46,184 bases of DNA from positions 72,095 through 118,278 of the forward strand of contig KN883715.1 of NCBI GenBank assembly GCA_000934455.1. The letters are read 5' to 3'. This DNA is from Apostichopus parvimensis (Eukaryota > Echinodermata > Holothuroidea > Aspidochirotida > Stichopodidae). The notes beneath the pieces are model-generated. The model was not told the origin of the DNA. It was given only the letters and a program-made list of their open reading frames with translations, and did no database searches. Both the position numbers and the translations under genes were made by a program. This document shows, piece by piece, positions 12,001 to 23,680 of the stretch (position 1 is the first letter of the stretch; every line of letters starts with the position of its first letter).

Positions 12001-13555
12001 GACGTCTCTCAATAGCAGGATCTTATTTTATGCTTTTGAATAATTATGGATTTTGAAGGATCTGTTTTTGATATAGCCATCAATGGCACATATTTTATAT
12101 CACAGTAGTTCTATGGTGCCGTTTAGTATTAAGGATTAGGATACCGTACATACTAGGAAGGCTTTCTGCGACTAAGTCCTACACATAGAAGGTCACCATT
12201 GGGAAATAAGGATAAATTTATTATCTAGGACATTACATTTCAAATATTTTTGTCTGAAGAGAGCTCAGAAGGGACATAATTGCATTACCCTACATCATCT
12301 CTATGAATTCTTTGTTATGTCATTGTTTTGAATTTAATATTTAAATATGAGTCCAAAGAAATCCTGAAGCCTCAGGTAATCAATGGACTTGAACAATTTG
12401 GATGCGTCTCAGCCCAATTTAAATCACAATCGACAACGAATAAACATGAAATAAGTCAAGTGAATCTGCATTAGGCTAAACTTGATAACTTTTTGAGGTG
12501 TTCTTTTCTTCTAGCTGTTATTTCCCTTCACATAGACAGCTCTTTTTAAATTTAATTTTTGAATTTTTTTATATTATACTTCCGGCCTTACATGTCTCTT
12601 CACAACAATTACACTCTTGCTGTATACAGCAGTATCTAGAATTAAAACAAGTAACTTTTTTATGCACTGCTGGCCTCCCTTAGTTTTTGTCTCTATGGAA
12701 ACACGGTTTAGACTTATTTTCAATTGGAATTTTACAGTGTGAAAGAAGATATATATAAATCAAAACCTTTAGTTTAGATTTTTGGATAGAAATGTTGAAA
12801 GTGTCAGACAAGAAGTAATATCCCAAATTAAATGTTGTCTACAGGGTTGGATGTTTATGGAGGCCAAGGAGGCTGTGGATTTTTCTTCTTTTGTGTGGTG
12901 TTATAAATGGCCTCTCTGTCTTTCAACATTGCTGGCATGTAATATGCTAATTAGTCCAATATCATTAAAGCAGTGTCTTGCATTCAATCGCTACGATTTG
13001 TGTTGAGTTCTCTTCAGCGATACTGTAAAAGTTTTGTGGTTAAATTTAGATTTTTGAGTAATTCATTCAAAGAAATGTTTTGGTGATGATTGCTGCTAAA
13101 TCTAAAACAGTCCAGGTTTAACATCCAATAATGAAGAAAAATCCAAAACTGTTTTTCATTTTTCATTAGTGGATAAGTACTAATATGCAATGTGTTTCTG
13201 GGTGATGAAATTCTGGCAAAAATGAAATGAATTAATGAATTATACTTCATCATCTTCCTTCCCATTTTGGTGAAAAATTTCTAGACAATCATCTTTATTT
13301 GATCAAATGAAATCGTGTGATGAGCTATATTTGGTAAGTTATTTATGTTTTCAAAATAATAATATGAATTTCCAAGTAAAATTGACAAAAAAGCTGCTAA
13401 AGTAAATATGGTTCCTTTTAATCATGCACTATTAATACACAGGCATAGTAGGATTATTTAGATCCCGGATTTGTAATATGCATTTCCATACCATGTTTTT
13501 GTACAGGTAGAATGCTTATCATAGGATATATTCGAAATATTTTACCGAGAATTGA
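9011..13555. other. Non-coding, no recognised gene
   Basis: AT-rich sequence. Visible structure is the roughly 117-bp diverged duplication at 10040-10235, an AT-rich microsatellite-like stretch at about 10680-10740, a poly-C run near 11030-11042, and a GA-rich patch near 11898-11930. No gene supported. Confidence 0.5.
10040..10235. repeat. Diverged tandem duplication, period about 117 bp
   Basis: CTGGACGCAATC (10067) followed by TTTAGAGAGGTACAGTATGTCTGAACT recurs as CTGGACGCAGTC (10184) followed by TTTACAGAGGTGCAACATATCTGAACT. Both copies contain the features in the same order with substitutions, so the duplication is old. Confidence 0.7.
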
Positions 13556-13680
13556 CTTCACTTCCTCACTTACCTGTCTCCTCACAACCTATGCACTATT
13601 ACTCTACCCTGCCTATAAATGTGTACTGGTTAACCTTTTAACACTGTACCCCATCAGCAACCGGTAACTGACACCATGAA
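13556..13680 (+). mobile_element. Fold-back element, left arm copy
   Basis: CTTCACTTCCTCACTTACCTGTCTCC followed by CACAACCTATGCACTATTAC, CTACCCTGCCTA, ACTGGTTAAC and ACACTGTACCCC: the family arm in order with several substitutions. No clear right arm. Confidence 0.7.
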
Positions 13681-16600
13681 TAACCCTCCTTCAGCTAAAA
13701 CAGATTGTAAAATACCCAAGAAGAGAAACATAACAGGCTTCTTATATATTTATGCATTGTAAGAAACAGGATTCTTTAATGTAGAATACCCATGATGCCC
13801 CTTGCTTCAAAACACATCAGTTTCTTTTAATACATGTATACTGTTTGTGTAGTTTGTATTCGTACTAATGATATTAGACTAATCGACATGTTTATAGAGA
13901 AGGCTGTTAACATTCACATCCGCTGATCAAGGATGTATTTAAGAAAACAGAAAGAAAATTAATTCTGATTGGCCTGCTCGCAATTCTGGCCAAATCCCTC
14001 CTTGGCCCTTTACAAACCCTGATTTCCACTACAACATTGGCAGTTCTCGATTCCGTACAGTTGCCGGACAGCCTCATCTCTGAGACACATTTGTCGCATT
14101 TGTATTATAGTTGAAACCGACAAATTTGAAAGTTGAAGTCTTACTTGAAATGAAATGGTAAAGCTATAATTAGTAGCATGTGATTATAGTTTTGAACAAA
14201 CCTTTCAATTTGACTGAACGCATTGCTGCTTTAATATGGTATGAACTAAAATCGCCACCACAATGAGCTTCATGCCCAGTGTCAAGAGCGAAATTAATTT
14301 TTAGAGCCTCAAGCAGAAGGACAATGAAAGGAAAGTACTGTTTGCTGTTCGGATTGAATCCTCTGTAAATCTTTCCTGACAAAGCGCCGGTGGAAAAGAA
14401 TGTGAAAAGGAACAAATTATATTTTTATTCTTTCCCCTTCTTTCTTTTCCTTTACGGATATAGAATATATATCTACAAAATTTGAAGATGAAACACTTTA
14501 TCCGTTGGCTAGAAAGACATTAGTTTTGAAGCATAATACTATAACCCACAGCGACAGTAGTGGTTTACTCTTCCATGTACTACTTGGAAAAAAACTTCAA
14601 CAGCCTCTAAAATTATAGGGAAACTGATTTAAAGCAAAAAAAAATCAGGGCCTCTGTTTTTTACTAAAATGTTTGTTTAGCCCCCAAATGACAACGGTGA
14701 CAAATTATGTCTGTTAGGCCCACTTTTTATTCACGTCCATCCCCCTAGGGCTTGTCAGGAAAAGAGGTCATTGGTTAATTAGTCTTCTACTCTGGGTACC
14801 TGCTAGACATTTCCATGTTTTTTTTTATTTTTGGGGGGCCTTTTTTGTTTCATAGTTCTGTCTTGGCTAAGGGAGCTTTTAACGATCCTGTTGATGATAT
14901 TGTTGGATTGTCTCCATTTTATTTAATCCACCAAAGTTTTACAGAATTTCAAGTCAAACCGTGTTCGGCATGGCAATTCTCAAAGCTCGAAGCGGTGAAT
15001 AATGTTCGGTATTTAATACAGGTGGTGGGCACGAAATTGATCTCGCGAGCCACAGTTAACCTATTGCAGTCTATCCATTGGCTGCAACACTTCATGTACT
15101 CACAAAATTACATTAAAAGGTCATCGGTATATTGACCCCGAATATGCTAGAAAGTTCACATAAACGGTCACACATGCTTCAACTTCAACAAGCACACTTT
15201 CATCTTCACGAACACCACCCTCGGAGTGTTTTTTTCTCACGGAAATATTTAATCGTCTCATTTTAACACTTCTCGATCAACGTCCGGAAATAATTTAGAG
15301 ATCACTGCAGAACCGCCAGGTAATTACCTTTTGAAAAGTTGGTGAAGATTCTAGCATTTGGGGCCAGTAAAGTCCTGATGACCGTATTCATCCTTTATCC
15401 AATTAAACCTACATACCAAATGTAAGAAAATCAAAACAGCTCAAGAATTTTTTCTAAAAATTTTATGATTTTATATCCTCAAATCCCTTTGAATATTCAA
15501 CTATTGGGTTTGTTGTGAATGGTTTGCAGAAACGGTTGAGTTGTTGAGCACAAATACTAAATTGGTGGCCTTCACAATTCACTGGGATGGACTCATGCGC
15601 GACTCTTCAAATAAGACGAACCTGCATTGCCAATCGTTTTTGCATATATCTGCTTTAAGATGCACTGGATCAATGCCATGTGTATTATTATTACTGTTAT
15701 TATAATATTAGTAATGATAACGATAACGGTAAAATAATAATGATGTTGTTTTAAACATTCATGCACAGTATTAATTAGGTCAGGATAAATATCGAGTTAA
15801 TCATTGCAAAATGCCATGCAAAAATGGTCAAATTGCTGTTCAAGTCCAAATATGTGATACAGTTTGTTGGGTTTTTGTTGTTTTTAGTTTGCACAGGAAC
15901 CATATCGACCTAGAAGAGCCAAAAATCTAGAACCTTAAAAAAAAAACTAAAAAAAAAAGGTTCACCAAATTTTGAACAGTAAATTATTTCATGTAGGCTT
16001 AATAAAATTTCTCGGAGAAAATTATGGAAAATAATGGACAGGTCTTTTTTATGAACAAGAAATTTAGATTAAAGTTGTTCAGTCATAAGTGAATATTACA
16101 TGCCTTGGTCTGGATGTCACAAATTCACAATTTCTGCTTATATCAAGTGGATATTTTGCGAAAGAAAAGAAATTTTGTGATTCCTCGAGGAGTTGGATAT
16201 CTCGCAAGGCATTGTATGTAAATGAGACGTGAGATAAATCGCGACTTTTCAGTAACAGAATTGTTAAGTGCTTGGAAAAAAGTGGGGATAAATTTCTATT
16301 CTCTGTTTTGAAAGGCATTTTGAATGCTGTTTGAAAGCTAGTATTCCAAATATATGTAAGGGCAAAAAATGTACTTAAACATCAGGAAGAAAATTTGTTT
16401 TTGAAATGTAAGCTTTCGCAGAATATTTTACCTGAAATCTCAATAGACCACTGACAGAGTTGTACTTTTACAAATTAAAATGTTTAACTAAAAACCGTAT
16501 TTCAATTTAAATATTTTGTGTCAGAAGCAGGATCTTCAGATGGGAATTTTTTATATAGCAAAGTGGAATAGTTTTACCTTACAAGAGAGTGTCACATTTT

Positions 16601-17383
16601 TCTGCCTCACTTGAAAATTCGATGAAGCGCAAAACCAAAATTCTGTGCAGTTTCAGAGGAGAAAAAAAAAATCTCCAAAATTATTCCTGGTGTTAAGTCA
16701 GTTCACTAAGAAAAAATCGAAAATACATTTTGACAGAAAAATTACCTCAGCCACTTCAGGTGCGTTGTAAAAGTATCCCAGCAGAGGTTCTGTCGATTTT
16801 TCCAGGGTGATTTCGATTCAGAAGTTTCCTACTATACTTCCTTCAGAATCTTCTTCAAATCTTGACGTGTCCTTGAAATGTCACATTTAAGAATTTTTGT
16901 CGTGACCCGACGTGAACTCATGTATATAACAGACTTTTGAATAATCAGTTTAGATTAAATTTATTCAATCTTTGGGAAAGTCTTGATATATGCATATATG
17001 CAAGTTTGTGAAAAGTTAGCTGCTCTGATAAGGGCAAATTTCTCTTCAACAGTTGGCAGACCCGTTATTATTACTCTCCAAAGTTGGACTGTTCTTTGCA
17101 CTTTCCTTAGTGCATTGCATCATAGATGCCTTAAATTCCTGCGTGTTAGCCCATGGGTTGATGATTTATGGATCGGGTGGTTGGGATTATAGTGAACTTC
17201 CGGTATTAAAACTGTCTCAGTGATATATTTTAGTTCCCATCTTGAAGATGCCACAGTGCTTTATATATTTTTTCTGATAGCTTAATTTGTGTGGGAAGAA
17301 TGTTCGTGGGTAAGGGTTTGGATGGGGATTGGGGGTTGAAGTATTACTACCCTTTGTCAACATGATGTTCTTTTCTTCTTCAG
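13681..17383. other. Non-coding upstream of STK32
   Basis: No recognised coding segment. Contains a second copy of the 20-bp motif (15277-15296), A-rich runs at 15937-15960, and AT-rich spacer. If the acceptor-like sites at 17384 and 17591 are used, one or more upstream STK32 5' exons and a promoter must lie here or further left; I could not pinpoint them. Confidence 0.5.
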
Positions 17384-17425
17384 ATCTCCGCTGAAGTTGA
17401 GGATGCTCTCCAAGAACTACAACTC
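17384..17425 (+). other. Candidate upstream exon (42 bp, coiled-coil-like)
   Basis: The acceptor-like tract GTTCTTTTCTTCTTCAG precedes 17384, and CTC|GTAAGAG forms a donor at 17425/17426. The 42 bases are open in the frame ISAEVEDALQELQL and are a multiple of three. Splicing to 17591 would keep the frame through RLDKL and into the STK32 MG methionine, with a heptad-like leucine pattern across the junction. I do not recognise the peptide in known STK32 proteins. If it is not spliced at 17425, the frame runs on to a TGA near 17488, so it could also be a terminal exon of something else, or chance. Confidence 0.3.
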
Positions 17426-17590
17426 GTAAGAGGTGTCCGACTTCCAATGCCAAGCTATTTTCACCAGATTTTTAACACTGTTTGTTGAAATAACAAATGC
17501 AAAAACACTAGTACTGCAAGCGTTTTTAGGACGTTTTTCGTGACGGATTTATTAAGGCTGGTTTTGTTTTGTGGATGTTTTTTCCTTTAG

Positions 17591-17662
17591 CGATTGGATA
17601 AGTTGATTTGCCCCACCCCAGGGGCAGAGACAGAGGAGAATCTCATCATCATAGGGTGCACA
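17591..17662 (+). other. Probable 5' UTR or in-frame leader of STK32 exon one
   Basis: A pyrimidine tract followed by TTTAG ends at 17590 and looks like a 3' splice site. From 17591 to the MG start codon the frame contains no stop (24 codons, starting RLDKLICPTPG). The in-frame TAG at 17588-17590 lies within the presumed acceptor. Either this is 5' UTR of a spliced leader-type exon, or it is coding in an N-terminally extended isoform, as human STK32C has residues before its MG-like segment. The MG start is favoured because of its myristoylation signature and its match to the family. Confidence 0.5.
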
Positions 17663-17714
17663 ATGGGGCACAATCATTCCCACCGAAAGGAGTCTCTGGA
17701 TCTCAATGGGGAAG
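17663..17714 (+). CDS. STK32: STK32 (YANK) kinase, first coding exon, N-terminus
   Basis: This exon encodes the N-terminus of a YANK-family protein kinase (STK32A/B/C), a little-studied AGC-related serine/threonine kinase group. The frame reads MGHNHSHRKESLDLNGE plus the first base of a valine codon, and ends at AAG|GTGAGT, a strong donor (intron phase 1). Joining to 25311 gives a run that continues directly into the conserved VNFDHFQ block. From family knowledge, vertebrate STK32B starts with a very similar MG-x-NHSH segment. Gly2 with Ser6 and basic residues after it fits the N-myristoyltransferase consensus, so membrane anchoring is inferred. The start codon has A at -3 and G at +4, a good context. 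The frame stays open upstream to 17591, where TTTTTTCCTTTAG is a plausible acceptor, so a longer N-terminus is possible. The paralogue (A, B or C) cannot be assigned from 36 residues; an invertebrate may have only one. Confidence 0.88.
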
Positions 17715-17754
17715 GTGAGTTCACTCGGTTGTCATAAAAGCTTTTAAACGCTAC

Positions 17755-17830
17755 CATACTTACCTGTACCCAAATCTACTTAATATGCACTCTCCCTATG
17801 GTAAATGCACTGCACCACATCTGGGACACC
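17755..17830 (+). mobile_element. Probable fold-back element fragment
   Basis: CATACTTACCTGTACCC, then ATGCACTCTCCCTATGG and a GCACTGCACC block echo the family arm, but the middle is weakly conserved. Low-confidence partial copy just inside intron 1. Confidence 0.35.
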
Positions 17831-18514
17831 ATCCACTTCTTTTTAAAACATGCCAATTAAGGGTGAACCTTTAATTGTGTTCTTTTATCCCAGAAAGTCA
17901 ACTCTGTTCCTTTAAGTTTGTGTGGATTGTCTTTGGTCCAAGCATTTTCTCTGACTTTCGTTTCTTACATCACTTCCATTTGAAGAACTGAATAAATATG
18001 CCCTTTCCTTTTTTCCACGTCTTCCTTCCATGACAATTTTTTTTTTTAAATTTTTTTTTTTTACTGTTGCATGAAAATGTTTTACTTTGGCAGTTTGTAA
18101 TATTTGACCAATCATTTTCCCTTTTCCCTGCAACAAATGTAATTTGATCATATTTTGAAAAGAAATATCCAATTGTTGTTAATGGTTACCAACAGCAACA
18201 ACAAAATAGCACCCAATGACATTCAAGCACTCTAGTAATTTGTACATAGCATGCCATTTTAAAACTGTGTCCTTGTTGACCCACTTCTAGGTCAATCCCT
18301 ATTAAACTCTTTTTTTCCATTTTTTTTATCATTTTCATTCTACCATGTTGTGAAATTTACATTGTTAAATTCATTTAATGGTTTTCATTGTGAGCGTTTG
18401 TTTTTTCGGGGGGTTTTTCGATTCAGGTTTGTTGCAGAAAAATTCTTTGAAGTACAAACTGAAGAATAATCTGTTCCTTTGCAGACAGTTGGTTTAATTT
18501 CCTTTTAAACAAAA

Positions 18515-18625
18515 GTGGGAAAAAAAAACCAAAAGAGGTAAAAACATCCTCTCAACAAAAGAAGACAAAGAAAGAAAAAAAAGAGAGGAAAACAAAAGAA
18601 AAAGTAAAAAAGAAGAAATCCCAGT
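18515..18625. repeat. Purine-rich low-complexity tract
   Basis: About 110 bases dominated by A and G on the plus strand with few pyrimidines (AAAGAAGACAAAGAAAG-type sequence). It gives rise to meaningless Phe/Leu-rich minus-strand open frames. Confidence 0.8.
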
Positions 18626-19230
18626 AGAAAGTTCGGAGTGTTTGGATTTTTTCTTTGTTTGGAATTGAAACTAAATGCATCATTAAGGGATAAGGGGTTG
18701 CATAACACCAAACTACAAAATAAAATGCCTTAATTGGTTTATGAAGGCTCACTAGTAGAGACGGTTTAGCAACTAATTAGTTACAGAATTTGAGAGGAGA
18801 AAAAGTGTTGGTTCAATAGCAAATCAATGTACATGTTGAATCTCTGAGATCTACTCAAAAGGGTTTCAAGAAGAAGGCTGAGTTAATTATACAAGAATCT
18901 GTGAAGTGGATAGACAAACTCTATCACATCAACATCATCTTCCTTGCTTTCTCTTATACTTATATACTTTCATGATTCTCTTAGTTATATATTATTAATA
19001 TTTGGAAGCCTTTAATGTTCCTTTATTGCATGTACTGTACCTCCCCTCCCCCCTCCCCCACTCCTCCATGCTGCCCTGACCCTATATCTATATGTAGGTT
19101 TCTATAAGATACTAAGGTATATTGCGTAAGTTTCTCTCAGGCATTTTTTTCTGGATTCCTTTCACGTTTCAGAGTTTAAGATCAATGCCGATAAAGTTGT
19201 ATAAATTTCAATACATGTTTTTGTTTATTT

Positions 19231-19320
19231 ACTTCATTCCTCTTGTACCTGTTTCGTTTACATACAGTATATATATGCACTCTGATCTACCCTAGCCTAA
19301 GAACTGGTAACATTCTGATG
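19231..19320 (+). mobile_element. Fold-back element, left arm copy
   Basis: CTTCATTCCTCTTGTACCTG, then GCACTCTGATCTACCCTAGC and CTAAGAACTGGTAACATTCT. A clean arm match with an AT-rich insertion in the middle. The first of three arm copies in direct orientation within 490 bp. Confidence 0.8.
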
Positions 19321-19345
19321 TTAACAGCTTAAGAGCTGGACAGTT

Positions 19346-19410
19346 TACATCACTCCTCACTTACATGTCTCCTTTACATGCTCTCCGATCTACACTAGCC
19401 TAAGAACCCT
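19346..19410 (+). mobile_element. Fold-back element, left arm fragment
   Basis: TTTACATCACTCCTCACTTACATGTCTCC followed by CTCCGATCTACACTAGCCTAAGAACC. Truncated before the GGTAACATTCT block, then abuts the next copy. Confidence 0.75.
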
Positions 19411-19435
19411 TCATTCAGCTTTATGGCCGGACAAT

Positions 19436-19718
19436 GTACATCACTCCTCAATTACCCGTCTCCTATCCATATACACACTCTGAACTATCCCTAGCCTAGG
19501 CTTAGACCTGGTAACATTCTTGCACCTGTGCCCCCAATGACCCTATCTAAGGTCACCACTGCCCTCTTCCTTCTGAATCTACCATTCGGATGCCTGACAC
19601 GCACGATTTTGAGCAGGAATTTTATCTTTTCGAATGGCGCAGTGCAAGAATATTACCAGCTCAATAGGCTAGGGTCCTGTAGATCAGAGTACGTACTGTA
19701 TATACAGGAGACAGGTAA
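19436..19718. mobile_element. Fold-back (long inverted repeat) element, both arms
   Basis: Left arm 19452-19525 (TTACCCGTCTCC ... GCCTAGG ... CTGGTAACATTCTTGCAC) pairs with right arm 19642-19718 (GTGCAAGAATATTACCAG ... AGGCTAGGG ... GGAGACAGGTAA). The 116-bp centre carries CCCCCAATGACCCTATCTAA and a TCTACCATTCGGATGC block shared with other copies. No open frame. This is the best reference copy of the family. Confidence 0.85.
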
Positions 19719-20837
19719 ATATCATAATCTGTAAATCCTCAAAACTAATACCATTTTCTAGGCTTTCTGTTGTTTCTTCGTAACATACTCCATTTCTTTT
19801 TTGGTACTTTTTGTGTGTTTCTATTCTCATTATAATTTCTCGATTGTATTGCTCCATCATTTCATAAATGATTTGAGTTGCATCGATATTAGTCAGCATC
19901 CCTACCAGACTGCTAAATTTGGAATGTCAAAAAATGTTTCTATCCGTCTCTGACATTTCCTGTATCACGTACGTTATCTTTTCTCCTGATGTTTATATGT
20001 TGTGTGGTACTGTGCACGAGAGTTGTGAACATTAATTGTAAGAGCGGAAATCTGCTGTCTGGCAGAGAGAGAGATGGAGAGACGGAATTTCGTGACAAAT
20101 TTCAAAAGGCAACCCGCAAAATATGATGACAATTTGATTTATAGACATCTTCTGTTGTGCTGTGTTATTTATACACAGATGTGATGCTATAGTACACCTG
20201 TCACATTTCAGTCCTGTGCCCCCCCTCTCCCCCCATATTCCTACTATAGCAGTGAAATATTATTGCGTGGATTACTTTGAATCGCTAGAGAGATTAATGA
20301 CGTTGAATCACACCGAAAGAATTCTCACTCATCAGCTAGGCTAAAACTGTTCAATGATATAAATGAAAAAGTTATGTATGTGCTAAGCGTGATATTTAAT
20401 ATGTCATTAATTTATGCAGGGTATGTTTTGATCCAGACAGTTATCTGAAAGAGAAATTGTTTCACATTTCATACAGAATATCTGCACTTTAATTAATTTC
20501 AGAGCTATATATAACAATTTCTATACATTATTATTGCATAGCTAACATTGCTACGCCCGCCGGCCTGCATAATAAAATTGTGAAACAGATTGTATTTCAA
20601 TAACTTATGTAGATAACAAAATTAATAGCCTTGGCAACTCTAAGCACTGAGCTATAATATTTTCTGAACTCATTTTGCATGTAATGTGTATATTAATATA
20701 TCATAATTTAAAAAAAGGATTCATCTTCTTGAGATGAGTCAGGCTCAGAACAGCTTAAGGCTCTTTGATGATACTTGTTGCAACATCATGTACTCTCTAG
20801 AATGGGGAGAGTCACATGTTGATAGACCTTCATATTA

Positions 20838-20876
20838 ACTGCACTCCTCACATGTATTACCTGCCACTGCACAACA
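20838..20876 (+). mobile_element. Fold-back element terminal fragment
   Basis: AACTGCACTCCTCACATGTATTACCTGCC resembles the family terminus (ACTCCTC..TTACCTG), followed by CACTGCACAACAA. Too short to be certain. Confidence 0.35.
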
Positions 20877-20892
20877 ATCGTATTCTATTAAT

Positions 20893-21175
20893 GCTTCATT
20901 CCTCTCTTGCCTGTCTCCAATGCTTGTATACAGTCCCATCTACTTAGCTTATAAAAATTTGTAACATTCTCGCACTGTGCAACCCATGACCCACAGATCA
21001 CTGTCCCAAGACTTTCTTCATAATCTACCATTCCGTAGGGTATGGCACGTTTTTCTGGCTGGAAATGTCATCCCCTGATTTTTTAAGACAAACTAAAAAC
21101 GGGGCGTCATGGGGGGGGGGGGCGGGGGAGGGGGCACAGTGAAAGAATGTTACCAATTTGATAAGTTAGCTTAGG
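20893..21175. mobile_element. Fold-back element, both arms
   Basis: Left side CTTCATTCCTCTCTTGCCTGTCTCC ... CTACTTAGCTTATA ... TGTAACATTCTCGCACTGTGC pairs with right side GGGGCACAGTGAAAGAATGTTACCA ... TAAGTTAGCTTAGG (to 21175). The centre contains ATAATCTACCATTCCGTAGG and a poly-G run (21111-21122). The right arm lacks the outer GGAGACAGG end, so it is 3'-truncated relative to 19436-19718. Confidence 0.85.
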
Positions 21176-21249
21176 TACATTCCAAAATGTACATGATGAC
21201 ATTCTGTGAAACAGTTTTCTATTAAGTAGAAATTTAAATTAGTACTACT

Positions 21250-21370
21250 CACTAAGTGGCATATATAGTAATCAAATATTGGTATTCCAAAGTGGTCACT
21301 TGGTATAGTACTCAATTATTGTACTCAAGATTGTTCACTTGATATAGTACTTAAATGTTGCCCTTGCCAT
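21250..21370. repeat. Degenerate short tandem repeat, about three units
   Basis: Units start CACTAAGTGGCATATATAGTA (21250), CACTTGGTATAGTACTCAA (21297) and CACTTGATATAGTACTTAA (21336). The period shrinks from 47 to 39 bases. Visible similarity only; no known family. Confidence 0.55.
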
Positions 21371-22292
21371 TTAAAATGCAAATGAAAAGATTTTTAAAAA
21401 CAACTTTATCAGCTTGGATTCAGATTTGTTCAGAGTATATGTATACATGTGTCGAACCTGGAATTTCACAATTTTAGCAACTTAAAAAACTAAAAAACTG
21501 CCAGTGCATAAAAAAAATACTTGCTTAAATCAAATTCCCATTGGCTTTTGTCCCTTCAAATACAAAAACCAAGATGTGTTTATACCAGCAGATAGCTGCC
21601 AGTGCTTTTATGTTCTCTACTGGTAAATTGCAAAATCCACTGAAGGCAGTTGGAGGCTTGTGTGCATTCACAGTGAAATTTTGTTTCACATACATTGGAG
21701 ATTGGCTTCCGTAACAACTGTGCAGTGTGTATGTACTACATTATTTTTGTAATTAATTAAATTCGATGGAGAGATCAGTTCCAGTATGATGATCCATAGG
21801 ACAGATGTTTGTAACATGATCTGACTTAAAGGGATCAAGTGTTTAGAGACCCTTAATTAATAAATCCATCAACTTGGAAGTTTGGAATTTTCTTTCTCAA
21901 ACATGTTGAAGCAGAAAACATGTGGACCAAAACTCATTCCCCATATGAGTCTATGGTAACACCGAGGTCTGCATCGTGCATATGCCGACCAGGAACACTT
22001 AGCAATAGTGGTAACTGTGAGCCGTTGCTGGGCAATCAGACATTAACATTTCATCTGCAGAAGAACTTCATTATATACAAAGAGTGCGATGAATGTTGTC
22101 GCAGTTCAACAACTGGGCACCCTTTTCTGACTTACGGCAATTTTGCAAACTGTCGAGGGTTCTGTTTCATGATTCAGTCCACATTCTGATGTTCATATTA
22201 AAAGCACTGTGGAACTTGCTTCGTTTTGAGGAGGTTCCTGTTACTTGTAGTCAATTGCTTTTTAAAGTCTTTGTAATGCCTGATTAGATCTG

Positions 22293-22440
22293 TACTTCAC
22301 TCCTCCCTTACCTGCCTCATCACAACTTCTGCACTCTCATTCTACAGTGTCTTGAGAATTACCTTTAAGTAAGTCTCTTATCGACTGGCCCATTCTGGTC
22401 AATACTGTCCTTCATATTCTACCACCCAAAGTGGGGTCTA
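22293..22440 (+). mobile_element. Fold-back element, left arm plus centre
   Basis: CTTCACTCCTCCCTTACCTG, then CACAACTTCTGCACTCTCATTCTAC, and further on CTGTCCTTCATATTCTACCACCC, matching the CTGCCC..CTTC..ATCTACCATTC centre of other copies. The GGTAACATTCT part is lost. Confidence 0.7.
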
Positions 22441-22652
22441 CAGAGAGCTATTTTCTCGTAAAGTTTCCATCTTTTTATGAGCCTTTACCTCTGTTGAGTT
22501 TATCATTTTGTAAAACCACATACAAAGCATTTGAGGCTTGGCAGTTACAGTATGCCATTGTTCAGCTGAACGTAACAATATCATACTCTCTCTCTCTGAT
22601 AGTTTTCCGAGGACACATTTGAAATTAACCAGCAGTTTACAGTAATTTCCTT

Positions 22653-22745
22653 TGCTTCATCATTTACCTGTCTCCTCACAACCTCTGTACTCTTGCTCGT
22701 CCTTGTCTAGAGCGACTTCAAAACCTTTTGAAACTGACCTCCATT
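22653..22745 (+). mobile_element. Fold-back element, left arm copy
   Basis: GCTTCATCATTTACCTGTCTCC then CACAACCTCTGTACTCTTGC and TTGTCTAGAGCGAC. Arm terminus well conserved, interior diverged. Confidence 0.65.
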
Positions 22746-23680
22746 GGTATCATAAATTTCCACAACGCAAGAATTGTGTGAAGGCATTGAGATGAAACGT
22801 CCAATGACATCTAGACATCACCCACTATGTAAAATATTACTTTCTGATGATTTTCATGCTCACAACTTCGAGACAGATCTATGTATCTATCCTCTACCAA
22901 TCAGTGGGAGTTAAAAATGCAATTCCTTCATTAAATGCTTCATAAAATTACTCTAGATTTGATCATTTGTGCTTTTAACATTTAAAGTAAAACTATAAAA
23001 AAGGTCATTAATGCACTGCAAAGTGACAGTTATTACCTATATTGAGGCCTGCTTCTCAATTTTCCAAATTATCCTCTCGTTTTGTGCTTTGCTGGAATTT
23101 AATTCTGGTATACAGTACATGCAGTCTGATATAAATGTGTTCTTCATCTTTCTGCACATAAAAATGTACTCGAGGAAGAGGGAGAGGCAGAATTTATGAG
23201 CTCATGCGTCGTCGGGATTTAACGAGACGAAAATAAAAACTACCAATCCGTTCTGACTAGAGTGGCATGTCAACAGTCAAAGCCACGTACACTGACATAA
23301 ATATATATACGTATCTGATAAAAAAGTTTGATGAAGCACAACTCAGCACTGTATAAACTTATAATGTCTATCATACCAGGACTTTGGACTCGATACACTT
23401 CATTCGGAATGATACCAAAAGAAAGCAATGGCAAATATATGTATGCATTGATTCAAGGACTGACTAATGCTGTACTGTATGGTTTTTTAAAGAGTTGACG
23501 TTTTTGTGTGTGTGATGTCATCCCTAGTTTAGTTTAGTTATATAGTGCCTGTATAAAAATTTTTTGTCAATGAATGTTTGTGTGTGTCTGTATCATTCTC
23601 AATATGCTGTAGTACTTTGTCATAAAAATTCTCCATCAAAGTGAGTTCTGCATTGAAGTCAGTGATATTTTCATTCTAGT

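Noticed and set aside
21920..22287. Cysteine-containing plus-strand frames at 21920-22189 and 22093-22287
   Set aside because: No signal peptide, domain or splice context; overlapping frames of similar length suggest chance, and a repeat arm follows directly.
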